NCBI RefSeq assembly: GCF_010119245.1
Contig: NZ_WNKG01000006.1
Location: forward strand, 372,001-436,000
Length of the DNA stretch: 64,000 bases
Origin: Cyclobacterium salsum
Lineage (GTDB): Bacteria > Bacteroidota > Bacteroidia > Cytophagales > Cyclobacteriaceae
Direction of reading: 5' to 3'
Of this stretch, positions 45,401-54,606 are shown one piece after another; position 1 is the stretch's first letter, and each line of letters starts with the position of its first letter. Below the pieces are notes generated by a model, which worked only from the letters and a program-made list of their open reading frames with translations, ran no database searches and was not told the origin of the DNA. The translations under genes and the position numbers were made by a program.

Positions 45401-48073
45401 GTGTCAGTTCGATTTCTATTGTTGTTCTTTTCCTTGCCGGTAATGTTATTTACCGCCTTTGAGGTTAATGAGGGGTTCTCCAAAGCGAATTTTATCGAAC
45501 CGCTTTTGGAAGGTCCGGAGGGGGTCTGTCTGAATGGCGGTTTTGCCTATGCCGATTTTTCGGCCGGTGGTGATCCGGTTACAGACCGATACATTTGGAG
45601 CATTACCGATGCTACCGGTTTTGAGGTTTTTTACGAGTCGGGCGGTGAAGCGTCCAGTGAGATTTCGTTTCCATTCACTTCTACGGGGCTATTTACAGTC
45701 AGTTTGCGGGTAATTCGGGGCGGTAATCAGAACTACTACCAAGCATCGCAAACCGTTACTGTGGAACGGGGACCTTCCTTTGTTTTACCTCCGGATGTGG
45801 TTTATTGCGGCAGTGAACCAGTGATGCTGCAAGCCCTGGACCCGGTGGATGCAACCAGTGGCAACTTTACCATTGAATGGCTCAATCCATCCAACACGGT
45901 GATTGGAACTGGAAATACATACCTGGCCACAGAACCTGGGCGGTACTATGCAAAGGTCAGTTCAGTGGCCTGCGAAGCCGTAGCCACTACTTTCGTAGGC
46001 CCCTCCATTTCCGTGAATGTGGTACCTTCCGCTACTGAAGCTTGTTTAGGTAGCACGGTTAATTATCGTCCGGATGCTCCCTACCTTGCTTCCTGGTTTT
46101 ACCAAAAAAACGGCTCACCGGAGAAAACATTTATCGAAGATGCCTACGAGCTTGCTCTCGACACCGATGAGCTGGACGGAGTCGGGACATATACTGTGTT
46201 TTTTAGCATAGAGGACCCCGATAGGCCCGGTTGCGACGTCGAGTATTCATTTGATTTGGAAGTAAAAAACGCTCCTGATTTTACGGTCACAAAGGTTAGT
46301 GACGCTGAAAGTTGTCAATCACCTACCGGGATTTTTGAGATTCAGGCCAATACGCCGCTCAACTCGGTTCGAATTGGCGGAGGAGAGGAAGTCATTATCA
46401 ACCAGATTGCCGCAGGAGAAAAGCGAACCATTACCGGTCTTGAACCGAAAATCTATACGATCACGGCGAGTGCAGGTACGTGTGAGGTGACGCGATCGAT
46501 CAGTATTGAAAATGAAAACCCGTCAGAGGGCATTGACTTTGAAGTCACCTCTGTTCCTTCTACTTGTTCGGATTCGGGATTGGAAAGGGGCTTTCTGTTT
46601 CTGGATTTTATGGGATTGTCGGTTTCCGGTACCTACCGGATAGCAGGCGAAAATGGCCGTATCTTTCAGGGAGATTTCCAAAATGAAACCCGGGTGGAAA
46701 TAGAGGTACCTAACGGAACGTACACCGTAAGTGTGAGTGATGAAAGTGCCTGTAGCAGTACCAAATCGCAAACCTATACCCTGACAGGAGCAGGCCAGGT
46801 CAGTTTTTCGGTTCCTGCTACATTAAACGTTTGTCAACTTTATTCGCTAGTTCCAGATACCCCTCAAGCACTTTCATTCCAAATGCTCGCTCCTGATGGT
46901 AGCGAGGTAGCTGTGGAGGACGGAGGGTTTCCTATTGACCAGACAGGGACCTACCGACTTACTGGCAGACCAGATGATGCTGCTTCCGCTCGTTGTCCCA
47001 GGACCAGGTTAATTGAAGTGACTGTCAATGAACCCTTGGAATACGATGTGAATCAACGAATCATTAACTGCTTTGGAAATCAACTATTTGGAGTAGAGCT
47101 TTTTGGAAAAGATCCAAACGAGGTTATTATTCGTTGGATGACAGAAGATAGAACCATTCTGGCAAGAGACTTGGAATTTTTCCCTCCTTCCACGGGTAAT
47201 TTTTTATTGGAAGTCCAGCCCCGTGGGAGTAGTGCCTGCCCCGTTTCTCCGATAGCTTTCGAAGTAACCATACCTGAGAATAATGCCGATGCATCTATAG
47301 AGGGCACTCCCCTTTGCGGAGAAGGGGGATTATCATTGTTAAAAGCCCAGGTGACCGGAGAAACCGTAGACAAGGTGGAGTGGTATAAAGTAGATGAAAA
47401 TGGGGATAATACCTGGCTCTTTGAATATGATGACCAGTTGGAAATCGAGGTGGATGAGCCCGGTGTTTATGAACTGGTTTTGAGAAATGAAATAAATTGC
47501 AGGCTTTATGGAGTTGTATACGAGGTGGAAGAAATAGCCCCTGCTCCTATCGATTTGGCAGCTACCTACACCTTATGCAGTGCTGAAAACCGAAGGCCCA
47601 CACTCGACCCGGGTGATTTTGACTCCTATGCCTGGTATCTGGAAGATAGTTTGCTGAGTGAATCCGCCAGCTTCATGCCCGGCTCATCTGGAAATTATCG
47701 GGTGGAAGTGGCGGATACTCTTGGCTGCTCTCAGGAACAGGCCTTTTCTGTCGAAGAGAACTGCGTCATCTTGGTCCGGTATCCGAATGCCCTCGTGCCC
47801 GGCGACCCTCAAAGGGAGTTTACCGTTTATGCCGCGCCAGAAATCGATTGGTTGGAGGTTTTTATTTACAACCGAAACGGAGCGTTGATTTATTATTGTG
47901 AGGAATTAAGGGGTGGTCAGGCAAGCCCGGCTTGTTCCTGGGATGGCTTTCTTAATGGCAAAGAGGCGATGGAGGGAACGTATTCAGTAATCGTAAAGTA
48001 CCGGAGTGAAGATCTTGGCGTAGAAAAATCCGAGAAAAGATCCCTTACCGTTATTGGAAATGGATATAATTAG
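45401..48073 (+). CDS. Second T9SS type-B surface protein, paralogue of the larger one
   Basis: An 890-residue exported protein starting with GTG at 45401 (then SVRFLLLFFSLPVMLFTAF, a signal peptide). It matches the C-terminal half of the 1709-residue protein domain by domain: opening GVCLNG versus RLCLSD, GLFTVSLRV versus GVFTVQLEV, YTITASAGTCEV versus YSFTAYSGGCPT, and a shared type-B end with FIYNRNGALIYYCEE and CSWDGFLNG. It lacks the propeller modules. The last 23 bases overlap the convergent DinB-like gene. It is probably exported by the same T9SS. Confidence 0.88.
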   Translation: MSVRFLLLFFSLPVMLFTAFEVNEGFSKANFIEPLLEGPEGVCLNGGFAYADFSAGGDPVTDRYIWSITDATGFEVFYESGGEASSEISFPFTSTGLFTVSLRVIRGGNQNYYQASQTVTVERGPSFVLPPDVVYCGSEPVMLQALDPVDATSGNFTIEWLNPSNTVIGTGNTYLATEPGRYYAKVSSVACEAVATTFVGPSISVNVVPSATEACLGSTVNYRPDAPYLASWFYQKNGSPEKTFIEDAYELALDTDELDGVGTYTVFFSIEDPDRPGCDVEYSFDLEVKNAPDFTVTKVSDAESCQSPTGIFEIQANTPLNSVRIGGGEEVIINQIAAGEKRTITGLEPKIYTITASAGTCEVTRSISIENENPSEGIDFEVTSVPSTCSDSGLERGFLFLDFMGLSVSGTYRIAGENGRIFQGDFQNETRVEIEVPNGTYTVSVSDESACSSTKSQTYTLTGAGQVSFSVPATLNVCQLYSLVPDTPQALSFQMLAPDGSEVAVEDGGFPIDQTGTYRLTGRPDDAASARCPRTRLIEVTVNEPLEYDVNQRIINCFGNQLFGVELFGKDPNEVIIRWMTEDRTILARDLEFFPPSTGNFLLEVQPRGSSACPVSPIAFEVTIPENNADASIEGTPLCGEGGLSLLKAQVTGETVDKVEWYKVDENGDNTWLFEYDDQLEIEVDEPGVYELVLRNEINCRLYGVVYEVEEIAPAPIDLAATYTLCSAENRRPTLDPGDFDSYAWYLEDSLLSESASFMPGSSGNYRVEVADTLGCSQEQAFSVEENCVILVRYPNALVPGDPQREFTVYAAPEIDWLEVFIYNRNGALIYYCEELRGGQASPACSWDGFLNGKEAMEGTYSVIVKYRSEDLGVEKSEKRSLTVIGNGYN

Positions 48074-48584
48074 GAGGTTCGATTTGCTGCAGCCGTAGCA
48101 GGACGATCATTTGCGCCCGATGATGGCTGACATGATCCGCCAATAGTAGCAGGAATTGCCTTCTGGTACGTGTAAAATCAGCGTAGGAAGCAGTTTCGTC
48201 TAATTTTTCGGGGTTAACATCACGAACCAAATCAGCCGCACGTTCGAATTCAGAATTGACTAGTTGGATCAATTGTTCCTTACTTTTTCCCTCTGCTTTG
48301 AAATCATCCCATCGAATTTCGGTATTCCTACCACCAAATTTACTAAATGCATGCCAGTCTATGATTACCCCCACATGCATCATCTGTTCGGCAAAGGTCA
48401 TCCCTTCCGGATAAGGGGTGTGGAAATAGTTTTCTTCAGGCATTGCATTGGCAACTTCAATAAAATATTTCCTGGATTGTTCCCATCGTATCAAAAAATC
48501 TCTTAGAAAAGGGTCTTCCTGGCTCATGGAGGGCGAGATCCCCAGAAACAGGAGGAAAATGAGATAAATCACCGAATTTTTCAT
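48051..48584 (-). CDS. Secreted DinB-like protein
   Basis: A 177-residue protein with a signal peptide (MKNSVIYLIFLLFLGISPSMSQ) followed by a four-helix DinB fold. Three His typical of the DinB metal site are present: one in MMHVGVI and a pair in DHVSHHRAQMI. The enzymatic role is not known; relatives bind nickel or zinc and some are thiol-dependent S-transferases. Export of a DinB protein is less common than the cytoplasmic form. Its 3' end overlaps the surface-protein gene by 23 bases. Confidence 0.82.
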   Translation of the reverse strand: MKNSVIYLIFLLFLGISPSMSQEDPFLRDFLIRWEQSRKYFIEVANAMPEENYFHTPYPEGMTFAEQMMHVGVIIDWHAFSKFGGRNTEIRWDDFKAEGKSKEQLIQLVNSEFERAADLVRDVNPEKLDETASYADFTRTRRQFLLLLADHVSHHRAQMIVLLRLQQIEPPNYIHFQ

Positions 48585-48695
48585 TTTTATTGGTAAATTT
48601 TGCTTTTCTAACTGACCAAGTATCGTAAGGATAGTTTCCGTAGCAGAAAACTACGAACTTGCTGCCATTATAAAAACAAAAAAGATGAAATCGAC

Positions 48696-48744
48696 ACGAT
48701 TAAAATCATCATTAAACACACAGGGCAATGATTATTTTAATCGT
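48696..48744. repeat. 18-bp inverted repeat between DinB-like and methyltransferase genes
   Basis: Arms at 48696-48713 and 48727-48744 pair with one mismatch around a 13-base loop. Either strand could form a long AU-rich hairpin. No T-tract follows, so it is not a standard terminator. Confidence 0.75.
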
Positions 48745-48753
48745 CAAAGATTC

Positions 48754-48772
48754 TCCCGATTTGGTATCGGGA
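48754..48772. repeat. TCCCGAT-ATCGGGA hairpin
   Basis: Seven-base perfect arms with a 5-base loop, 9 bases after the long inverted repeat and 36 bases before the methyltransferase start. Confidence 0.65.
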
Positions 48773-48808
48773 CAGGCTATGTGACCGCAAAAAGACAATT
48801 ATAAACAC

Positions 48809-49432
48809 ATGAAAACATTTTGGGATGAACGGTATCGATCCGAAGCCTTCATATATGGAGAAGCACCAAATGCTTTTTTTGCTTCAAAAATAAATCTACT
48901 TGACCCGGGAAAACTACTGCTACCCGCGGAAGGGGAGGGGAGGAATGCTGTATTTGCTGCCAAATTGGGATGGGATGTTTCGGCCTTTGACTGGAGTGAA
49001 GAAGGTCGAAAAAAAGCCGAAAGGCTGGCAGGAAAGGAAAAAGTAGTGATTGAATACCTGGTTAGTGACCTTGAGCAAGTTGAATATAAGAAAGAATCAT
49101 TTGATCTTTTAGGTTTATTTTTCGCTCATTTCCCTGAAAAGGTAAGGCATGGCTACCATCAGAAACTTTCCTCTTTTGTCAAGCCCGGGGGGAAATTAAT
49201 AGTAGAAGGATTCGCCAAAGCTCATATTGCGCTGAGCCGGGCCAATCCAAAAGCAGGCGGTCCCAAGGATGAAGGGATGCTATTCTCCCTGGAGATTATT
49301 CGAGAGGATTTCCCCGAATTTCAATGGGAGTTGTTAGAAGAAGTGACCGATTTCCTCAATGAAGGTACTTTTCATGTAGGAGAATCGGCATTAATACGTG
49401 CCGTGGGCACAAAATTGGATAGAGATAATTGA
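48809..49432 (+). CDS. Class I SAM-dependent methyltransferase, TehB-like
   Basis: A 207-residue protein starting MKTFWDERY and containing LLPAEGEGRNAVFAAKLGWDVSAFDWS, which is the glycine-rich SAM loop and the acidic ribose contact. Later SFDLLGLFFAHF and KPGGKLIVEGF fit motifs IV and V of the fold. The substrate is not evident; relatives modify tellurite, thiols or small molecules. It is followed after 7 bases by the amidase gene, suggesting one transcript. Confidence 0.85.
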   Translation: MKTFWDERYRSEAFIYGEAPNAFFASKINLLDPGKLLLPAEGEGRNAVFAAKLGWDVSAFDWSEEGRKKAERLAGKEKVVIEYLVSDLEQVEYKKESFDLLGLFFAHFPEKVRHGYHQKLSSFVKPGGKLIVEGFAKAHIALSRANPKAGGPKDEGMLFSLEIIREDFPEFQWELLEEVTDFLNEGTFHVGESALIRAVGTKLDRDN

Positions 49433-49439
49433 ATGAAAT

Positions 49440-51029
49440 ATGCGCATGTCTAAAAGTTCTAAAATTAAATTGCTTTTTCAGTGGCTGATTCCGCTGGTCG
49501 TTTTCGCCTGCCAGGGTTCGGATAAAAAGGAAAGTTCTGCTGGAAAATTTGCTTATGAGGAATGGCAAATCGATGATTTTCAGGAGGGATATGCCAATGG
49601 TACGCTCACCGTGAGAGAAGTAGTAACTGCCTACCTGGAAAGAATTGAGTCGATTGATCAATCCGGCCCTGAATTAAATGCTGTCTTACAAATCAATCCG
49701 GATGCCTTGAAAATTGCCGATTCCCTGGATAGGCTTCAAGCTTCGGGGGAAGCCACTGGTGCCTTATTCGGAATTCCGGTATTATTAAAGGATAATCTGG
49801 ATACCCGGGATGCGATGGCTACCACTGCCGGTTCCCGGGCACTAGCCGGTTCACAACCGCTGAAAGATAGTTTTGTTGCAAAAAAACTAAGGCAATCAGG
49901 TGCCGTTATTCTGGGGAAGGCTAATTTGAGTGAGTGGGCCAATTTTCGGGGGGAATTGTCCAGCAGCGGATGGAGTGGTTTGGGAGGCCAAACCAAGAAT
50001 CCCTATTTTCTGGACAGAAACCCTTGCGGCTCCAGCTCGGGCTCTGCCGTAGCGGTATCCGCTAATTTGACTGTTTTGGCCATCGGAACGGAAACCAATG
50101 GATCGATCGTTTGCCCCTCGCATGCAAATGGGATTGTAGGCATCAAACCTACGGTTGGATTGGTAAGTCGGTCCGGGGTAATTCCTATTTCGGATACCCA
50201 GGATACTCCCGGGCCCATGGCAAGAACCGTGAAAGATGCCGCGATGGCGCTTGGCAGCCTGGTGGGGGTAGATCCTCAGGATGAAAAAACGCTGGCCAGT
50301 GCTGGAAATTATTCGCTGGATTACCTGCAGTTCTTAAATAGGGATGGATTGAAAGGAAAGCGAATTGGCTGGTTTAAGGGACCTTCAGGGAGGCATTTTA
50401 AGGTAGACAAGCTAATGGAAGAAGCCGTTGCCCAAATGGAAAGGGAAGGGGCGGAAATTATTCCCGTTGAACGCATTGAGCCTCCGGGCACTGGCGCTCA
50501 TTCCCTGCAAGTAATGCTCTATGAATACAAAGAGGGGTTGAACCGGTATTTTGCCGCGTTGGGACCAGATGCCCCCATAAAAAGTCTGGAAGAATTGATC
50601 GCCTTCAATAAAAATGACAGCATTGAATTGCGGCATTACAATCAACTGTACTTGGAACAGGCCCAGGAAAAAGGGAGCCTGGAGGAGGATGCTTACCAGG
50701 AGGCACTGGCATCCTTGCTGCGGATGAGCCGGGAAGAGGGAATGGATAAGGTGCTGAAAGAGCATGATTTGGATGCGATCATAGCACCCACGGGAGGCCC
50801 GGCCTGGAAGACAGACCGGATCAATGGAGATGCTTTTCATCTGGGAAGTTCCTCTCCGGCGGCCCATGCAGGATATCCAAATGTAACCCTCCCCATGGGC
50901 TTTATTGATGGACTGCCAGTGGGGATTTCCATTTTTGGTACGGCCTGGTCCGAACCGGTATTACTCGAAATAGCTTATGGATATGAACAGGGGACGAAGA
51001 TCCGAAAGCCGCCGGCATTTAGGGAATAG
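49440..51029 (+). CDS. Amidase-signature lipoprotein
   Basis: A 529-residue amidase with a lipoprotein signal (LIPLVVFAC, Cys about residue 23), so it acts at the envelope. The Ser-cisSer-Lys triad is visible: Lys in PVLLKDNLD, the middle Ser in NPCGSSSGSAVA, and the nucleophile Ser in TNGSIVCPS. It hydrolyses amide bonds; the substrate is unknown, and the fold is shared with GatA-type enzymes, but the signal peptide rules out tRNA amidation here. It probably shares a transcript with the methyltransferase. Confidence 0.9.
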   Translation: MRMSKSSKIKLLFQWLIPLVVFACQGSDKKESSAGKFAYEEWQIDDFQEGYANGTLTVREVVTAYLERIESIDQSGPELNAVLQINPDALKIADSLDRLQASGEATGALFGIPVLLKDNLDTRDAMATTAGSRALAGSQPLKDSFVAKKLRQSGAVILGKANLSEWANFRGELSSSGWSGLGGQTKNPYFLDRNPCGSSSGSAVAVSANLTVLAIGTETNGSIVCPSHANGIVGIKPTVGLVSRSGVIPISDTQDTPGPMARTVKDAAMALGSLVGVDPQDEKTLASAGNYSLDYLQFLNRDGLKGKRIGWFKGPSGRHFKVDKLMEEAVAQMEREGAEIIPVERIEPPGTGAHSLQVMLYEYKEGLNRYFAALGPDAPIKSLEELIAFNKNDSIELRHYNQLYLEQAQEKGSLEEDAYQEALASLLRMSREEGMDKVLKEHDLDAIIAPTGGPAWKTDRINGDAFHLGSSSPAAHAGYPNVTLPMGFIDGLPVGISIFGTAWSEPVLLEIAYGYEQGTKIRKPPAFRE

Positions 51030-51088
51030 GCACCATTATCCTTAAATTTTCCGAAATAGTTCACGTGTTTTTTTCACTTATTTTCAAA

Positions 51089-51096
51089 TAAATTTG
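51089..51096 (+). promoter_or_regulatory. Candidate -7 element (TAAATTTG) before the epimerase gene
   Basis: An exact TAnnTTTG match 30 bases before the ATG. No clear -33 TTG at the usual distance. Confidence 0.45.
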
Positions 51097-51125
51097 GTAA
51101 ACTTGAGAAATAAAATTTTTAATCC

Positions 51126-52223
51126 ATGATACAGATAGATTTAATTGCAGGGGCAAGGCCTAATTTTATGAAGATTTCTCCCATAATCGATGCGATCAAG
51201 GCAGCCTCATCGGATGGGAAGGACATTACTTTTCGGTTGATTCATACCGGTCAGCATTACGATAAAAACATGTCGGGTAGTTTTTTTGAGCAGCTCGGTA
51301 TTCCGGAACCTGACGTAAATCTGGGTGCCGGTGGCGGCAGCCAGGCCGAACAAACAGCAGCCATTATGATCGGCTATGAAAAATTATTGCTGGAAACCAA
51401 CAAGCCGGATCTTTGTTTGGTGGTGGGAGACGTGACATCAACCATGGCCTGTGCGATCACGGCTCAGAAACTCCTTGTAAAAGTGGCCCATGTGGAAGCT
51501 GGCATTCGCTCCGGTGACTGGACCATGCCCGAAGAGATCAACCGCATGGTTACGGATAGCATTACCAATTATTTTTTTACTACTTCTGAGGTAGCCAATA
51601 CGAATCTGAAAAATGCTGGAGTGGGTGAGGACCGTATCTTTTTTGTGGGGAATACCATGATAGATACCTTGCTAAAACATCGGTCACGATTTCAAAAACC
51701 CGAAGTATGGGACCGGCTAAACCTGGAAAAAGGCAAATTTCTGGTAATGACCCTGCACCGCCCGGCAAACGTAGATCAGGAGGAAAAGTTAAAAGAACTG
51801 ATTCAAAAAATTGTGGACCATACACTGGATCTACCCTTGGTATTTCCCGTCCATCCCAGGACGAAGAAAATGCTCCAAAATATTGGAATAAGTCATGACC
51901 GGCTGCATATGATTGATCCATTGGGGTATTTGGAATTTAATTATTTGGTAGAAAAAGCCAAAGCGGTGGTAACCGATTCGGGAGGGATCACTGAGGAAAC
52001 CACCGTCATGGGCATACCTTGTATGACCCTAAGGGACAATACCGAAAGACCGGAAACCATCACCCAGGGCACAAATGAATTGCTGGGTACGGATCCAAAA
52101 GCCATCCCGCCCGCCATGGAAAAACTATTTTCCGGTAGCTGGAAAACGGGTCAGGTGCCCCATTTATGGGACGGTAAAACGGCCGGAAGAATTGTCAAGG
52201 TGCTGTTGGAAAAACTGGGATAA
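51126..52223 (+). CDS. wecB: Non-hydrolysing UDP-N-acetylglucosamine 2-epimerase
   Basis: A 365-residue GT-B fold enzyme that converts UDP-GlcNAc to UDP-ManNAc for surface polysaccharide. Signatures: GARPNFMKISPI, HTGQHYDKNMSG, VVGDVTSTMAC, HVEAGIRSGDWTMPEEINR (two catalytic acids), LTLHRPANVD-type segment TLHRPANVD, HPRTKKML and DSGGITEETTVMGIPCMTLRDNTERPET. A full set of key residues is present. No polysaccharide cluster surrounds it, only a methyltransferase. Confidence 0.93.
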   Translation: MIQIDLIAGARPNFMKISPIIDAIKAASSDGKDITFRLIHTGQHYDKNMSGSFFEQLGIPEPDVNLGAGGGSQAEQTAAIMIGYEKLLLETNKPDLCLVVGDVTSTMACAITAQKLLVKVAHVEAGIRSGDWTMPEEINRMVTDSITNYFFTTSEVANTNLKNAGVGEDRIFFVGNTMIDTLLKHRSRFQKPEVWDRLNLEKGKFLVMTLHRPANVDQEEKLKELIQKIVDHTLDLPLVFPVHPRTKKMLQNIGISHDRLHMIDPLGYLEFNYLVEKAKAVVTDSGGITEETTVMGIPCMTLRDNTERPETITQGTNELLGTDPKAIPPAMEKLFSGSWKTGQVPHLWDGKTAGRIVKVLLEKLG

Positions 52224-52263
52224 AGCAGGCAGCTTAGGTTCAGGAAAAGAGGAAACCGGAGCT

Positions 52264-53025
52264 TTAGCCTTTGCTACAGAAGTAAATCATTTCTGTTTCG
52301 GGAAGGGCATGTTGATGGATCAAATGGGGATCTATTTCCCTGACAAAGGGGATTTCTCTCACGTTTAATCCCGATGTGCTTAGTCTTTCGGCATAATCTT
52401 TTCCGTACTTCCGAACATGGTCGCGTTGGCCAAAAACCCGCTCCCTTTCGACAGGATCTGTGATGCTGGTGTCTTCCAGTGTTTTATCCAGGTCGTATAC
52501 GGGGGATTGCAAAATGCCCCAGCCGCCAGGTTTTAGTACCCGATTGATTTCTTTACAGGCATCTATGTCGCTTTTCACATGTTCGAGTACATGGTTGCAA
52601 AAAACCACATCGAAGGTATTGTCTGGAAAGGGGATTTGGTGAATGTCCATTTTAATTTTAGCAAGGGGAGATTCTAAATCCCCGGTAATGTAGTCCAGGT
52701 TTTTCAGGGCTTCAAACCGCTTCAGGAAGCAAAGTTCCGGTGCCACGTGGAGGACCTTCAGCTGCTTGGTAAAAAAATCCGTTTTCTGCTGCAGGAATAG
52801 CCACATCAGCCGGTGTCTTTCCAGGCCCAGGCAATTTGGGCAAAGTGCGTTTTCCCTGCCCACTCTGCCGTAAGGTAAAAACTTACGGAAACTCCTGCTG
52901 CATATGGGGCATCGAACCCTATTTCCTCTATAAAAGACAGCTGCTATTCGCAAAAAAATATGGCTGAACAGCTGCAGGTATTTTCGCGGAATGTACCGGA
53001 TCGTCCAACTTATCAATGATTTCAT
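52264..53025 (-). CDS. SAM-dependent methyltransferase with N-terminal zinc-ribbon-like segment
   Basis: A 253-residue protein. Residues about 38-65 have two CxxC pairs (CPICSRSF and CPNCLGLERHR), a small zinc-ribbon-like unit. A class I methyltransferase domain follows, with HVAPELCF, TGDLESPLAKIKMDIH and DVVFCNHVLEHV, then LKPGGWGILQSP. Relatives are often found with surface polysaccharide genes, and wecB converges with it here. The acceptor is unknown. Confidence 0.85.
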   Translation of the reverse strand: MKSLISWTIRYIPRKYLQLFSHIFLRIAAVFYRGNRVRCPICSRSFRKFLPYGRVGRENALCPNCLGLERHRLMWLFLQQKTDFFTKQLKVLHVAPELCFLKRFEALKNLDYITGDLESPLAKIKMDIHQIPFPDNTFDVVFCNHVLEHVKSDIDACKEINRVLKPGGWGILQSPVYDLDKTLEDTSITDPVERERVFGQRDHVRKYGKDYAERLSTSGLNVREIPFVREIDPHLIHQHALPETEMIYFCSKG

Positions 53026-53202
53026 CGAACAAAGATAGAAATTGGCAACAAAAAGAAAGCCCTGCTGTTAAATTAAACTTATTAGAGTTTGGAAAGGAGA
53101 GGGAGCTGATTTTTATAAACGAAATAAACAGGAATGTACTTACATTTTATGTCAATGGCCAAATAATAGGCTCATTGGGAAGGACTTGGAAGGTGAAATA
53201 GT

Positions 53203-53210
53203 TACCTTTG
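53203..53210 (+). promoter_or_regulatory. Candidate -7 element (TACCTTTG) of the export operon
   Basis: An exact TAnnTTTG match 20 bases before the adaptor ATG; the transcript leader would be short. No clear -33 box. Confidence 0.5.
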
Positions 53211-53229
53211 AAGTGTAAATAGAGAAAAA

Positions 53230-54561
53230 ATGAAAAAGAATTTAATTTACGTAGCTATCGGAAGTATCATCGTCATTGGCGGTTTGTACTTCTTTTTTGC
53301 CTCAAGTAGTGCGGGGGTGGAGAACGATATACTGGCTACTGTCGATAAAGGAGAGTTTAGAGTTGAAATTACTACTTCCGGAGAACTGGAAGCACTCCGG
53401 TCCGTACAAGTGTTCGGGCCTGCTGAGGCACGTCGATTCAGGATTGGAAATTTTACCATCGATAAGATGGTAGATGAGGGTACGGTGGTTGAGAAGGGAG
53501 ATTTTATTTGTTCCATTGATAAAACAGAGCTGTTTGGCCGCTTGGAGGACAGGCGTCTGGACCTGGAGCAAACCCGGGCTCAGTACGAACAAATTCAACT
53601 GGATACCTCATTGAATTTACGAGTGGAGCGGGACAATATTCTAAATCAGGAATACATTGTGCAAGAACAGGAATTGGTATTGGAGCAATCGCAGTTTGAG
53701 CCACCGGCTATCATTAAGCAAAACGAATACAATGTAGAAAAAGCCAAGAGGGAATTGGATCAGGCAAGAGAGCGGTACCGAATCAAGACCTTGCAGGAAA
53801 AGGCCAGAATGATGGAGATCGCTGCCAAACTTCGCGAAGATGAGTTGGAGGTCAACCAAATGGTAGAAGTGTTGGATAAATTTGTGGTTACGGCTCCTCA
53901 GGACGGTATGGTAATTTATGTAGACTACAGAGGAAGCAAAGTGAAAGAGGGCTCGCAGATAAGCACCTGGAACCCTGTCGTAGCAACCTTGCCCGATTTG
54001 ACTACCATGCAAAGTATAACCTACGTAAATGAAGTGGATATCCGAAGGGTGAAGGTAGGGCAAAAAGTAGAAATGGGAATGGACGCTTTCCCGGATAAAA
54101 GATACACGGGAGAAGTGACGAAAGTTGCAAATGTTGGCCAACAGAGGCCGAATTCGGATGCCAAAGTCTTCGAAGTGATTATTGAAGTAAATGAAAGCGA
54201 CCCGGTGCTGAGACCGTCCATGACATCCAGTAATTCCATCATCGCCGATCAGTTAAATGATGTGATGTATGTTCCTTTGGAGGCGGTAAATGTTGAAAAT
54301 GACAGTATTAATTACGTGTACCTTCGCAATGGTGTCAAGCAGGAAGTGTTGCTGGGAATGACGAATGCCAATGATGTGGTCATCGAAAAGGGATTGAACC
54401 AAGGAGACTACGTTTATTTAAATACTCCAAACTGGGGCGAAAATCTCGCTGTCAATTTATTGGAGGAATTGAATGGTAAAAGGAACCTGGACGATCAGGA
54501 TGAGGAGCCCGTTGCTGAAGTTTCTTCCCTAAGCCAAAGTATGAATAATACCTCCCCTTAA
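53230..54561 (+). CDS. HlyD/MacA-type periplasmic adaptor (membrane fusion protein)
   Basis: A 443-residue adaptor with one N-terminal membrane helix (LIYVAIGSIIVIGGLYFFF), a beta-barrel and lipoyl half (GELEALRSVQVFGPAEARRF), a long helical hairpin of about residues 95-205 rich in Glu, Gln and Lys, and the second lipoyl half (APQDGMVIYVDYRGSKVKEG). Such proteins bridge an inner-membrane transporter and a TolC channel. It is the first gene of a three-gene unit with permease and TolC. Confidence 0.9.
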   Translation: MKKNLIYVAIGSIIVIGGLYFFFASSSAGVENDILATVDKGEFRVEITTSGELEALRSVQVFGPAEARRFRIGNFTIDKMVDEGTVVEKGDFICSIDKTELFGRLEDRRLDLEQTRAQYEQIQLDTSLNLRVERDNILNQEYIVQEQELVLEQSQFEPPAIIKQNEYNVEKAKRELDQARERYRIKTLQEKARMMEIAAKLREDELEVNQMVEVLDKFVVTAPQDGMVIYVDYRGSKVKEGSQISTWNPVVATLPDLTTMQSITYVNEVDIRRVKVGQKVEMGMDAFPDKRYTGEVTKVANVGQQRPNSDAKVFEVIIEVNESDPVLRPSMTSSNSIIADQLNDVMYVPLEAVNVENDSINYVYLRNGVKQEVLLGMTNANDVVIEKGLNQGDYVYLNTPNWGENLAVNLLEELNGKRNLDDQDEEPVAEVSSLSQSMNNTSP

Positions 54562-54606
54562 GACGTTTTTGAAAATAGATACCTTTTCCCTATTACAAGT
54601 TAATTT

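Noticed and set aside
48685-48804. 39-codon ORF as an annotated gene
   Set aside because: It is wholly contained in hairpin sequence and shows no recognisable protein feature, so I report it only as a finding.
53016-53201. 61-codon plus-strand ORF between the methyltransferase and the adaptor
   Set aside because: It begins inside the divergent methyltransferase start, ends 2 bases before the -7 box of the export operon, and shows no domain or leader. It is probably chance.
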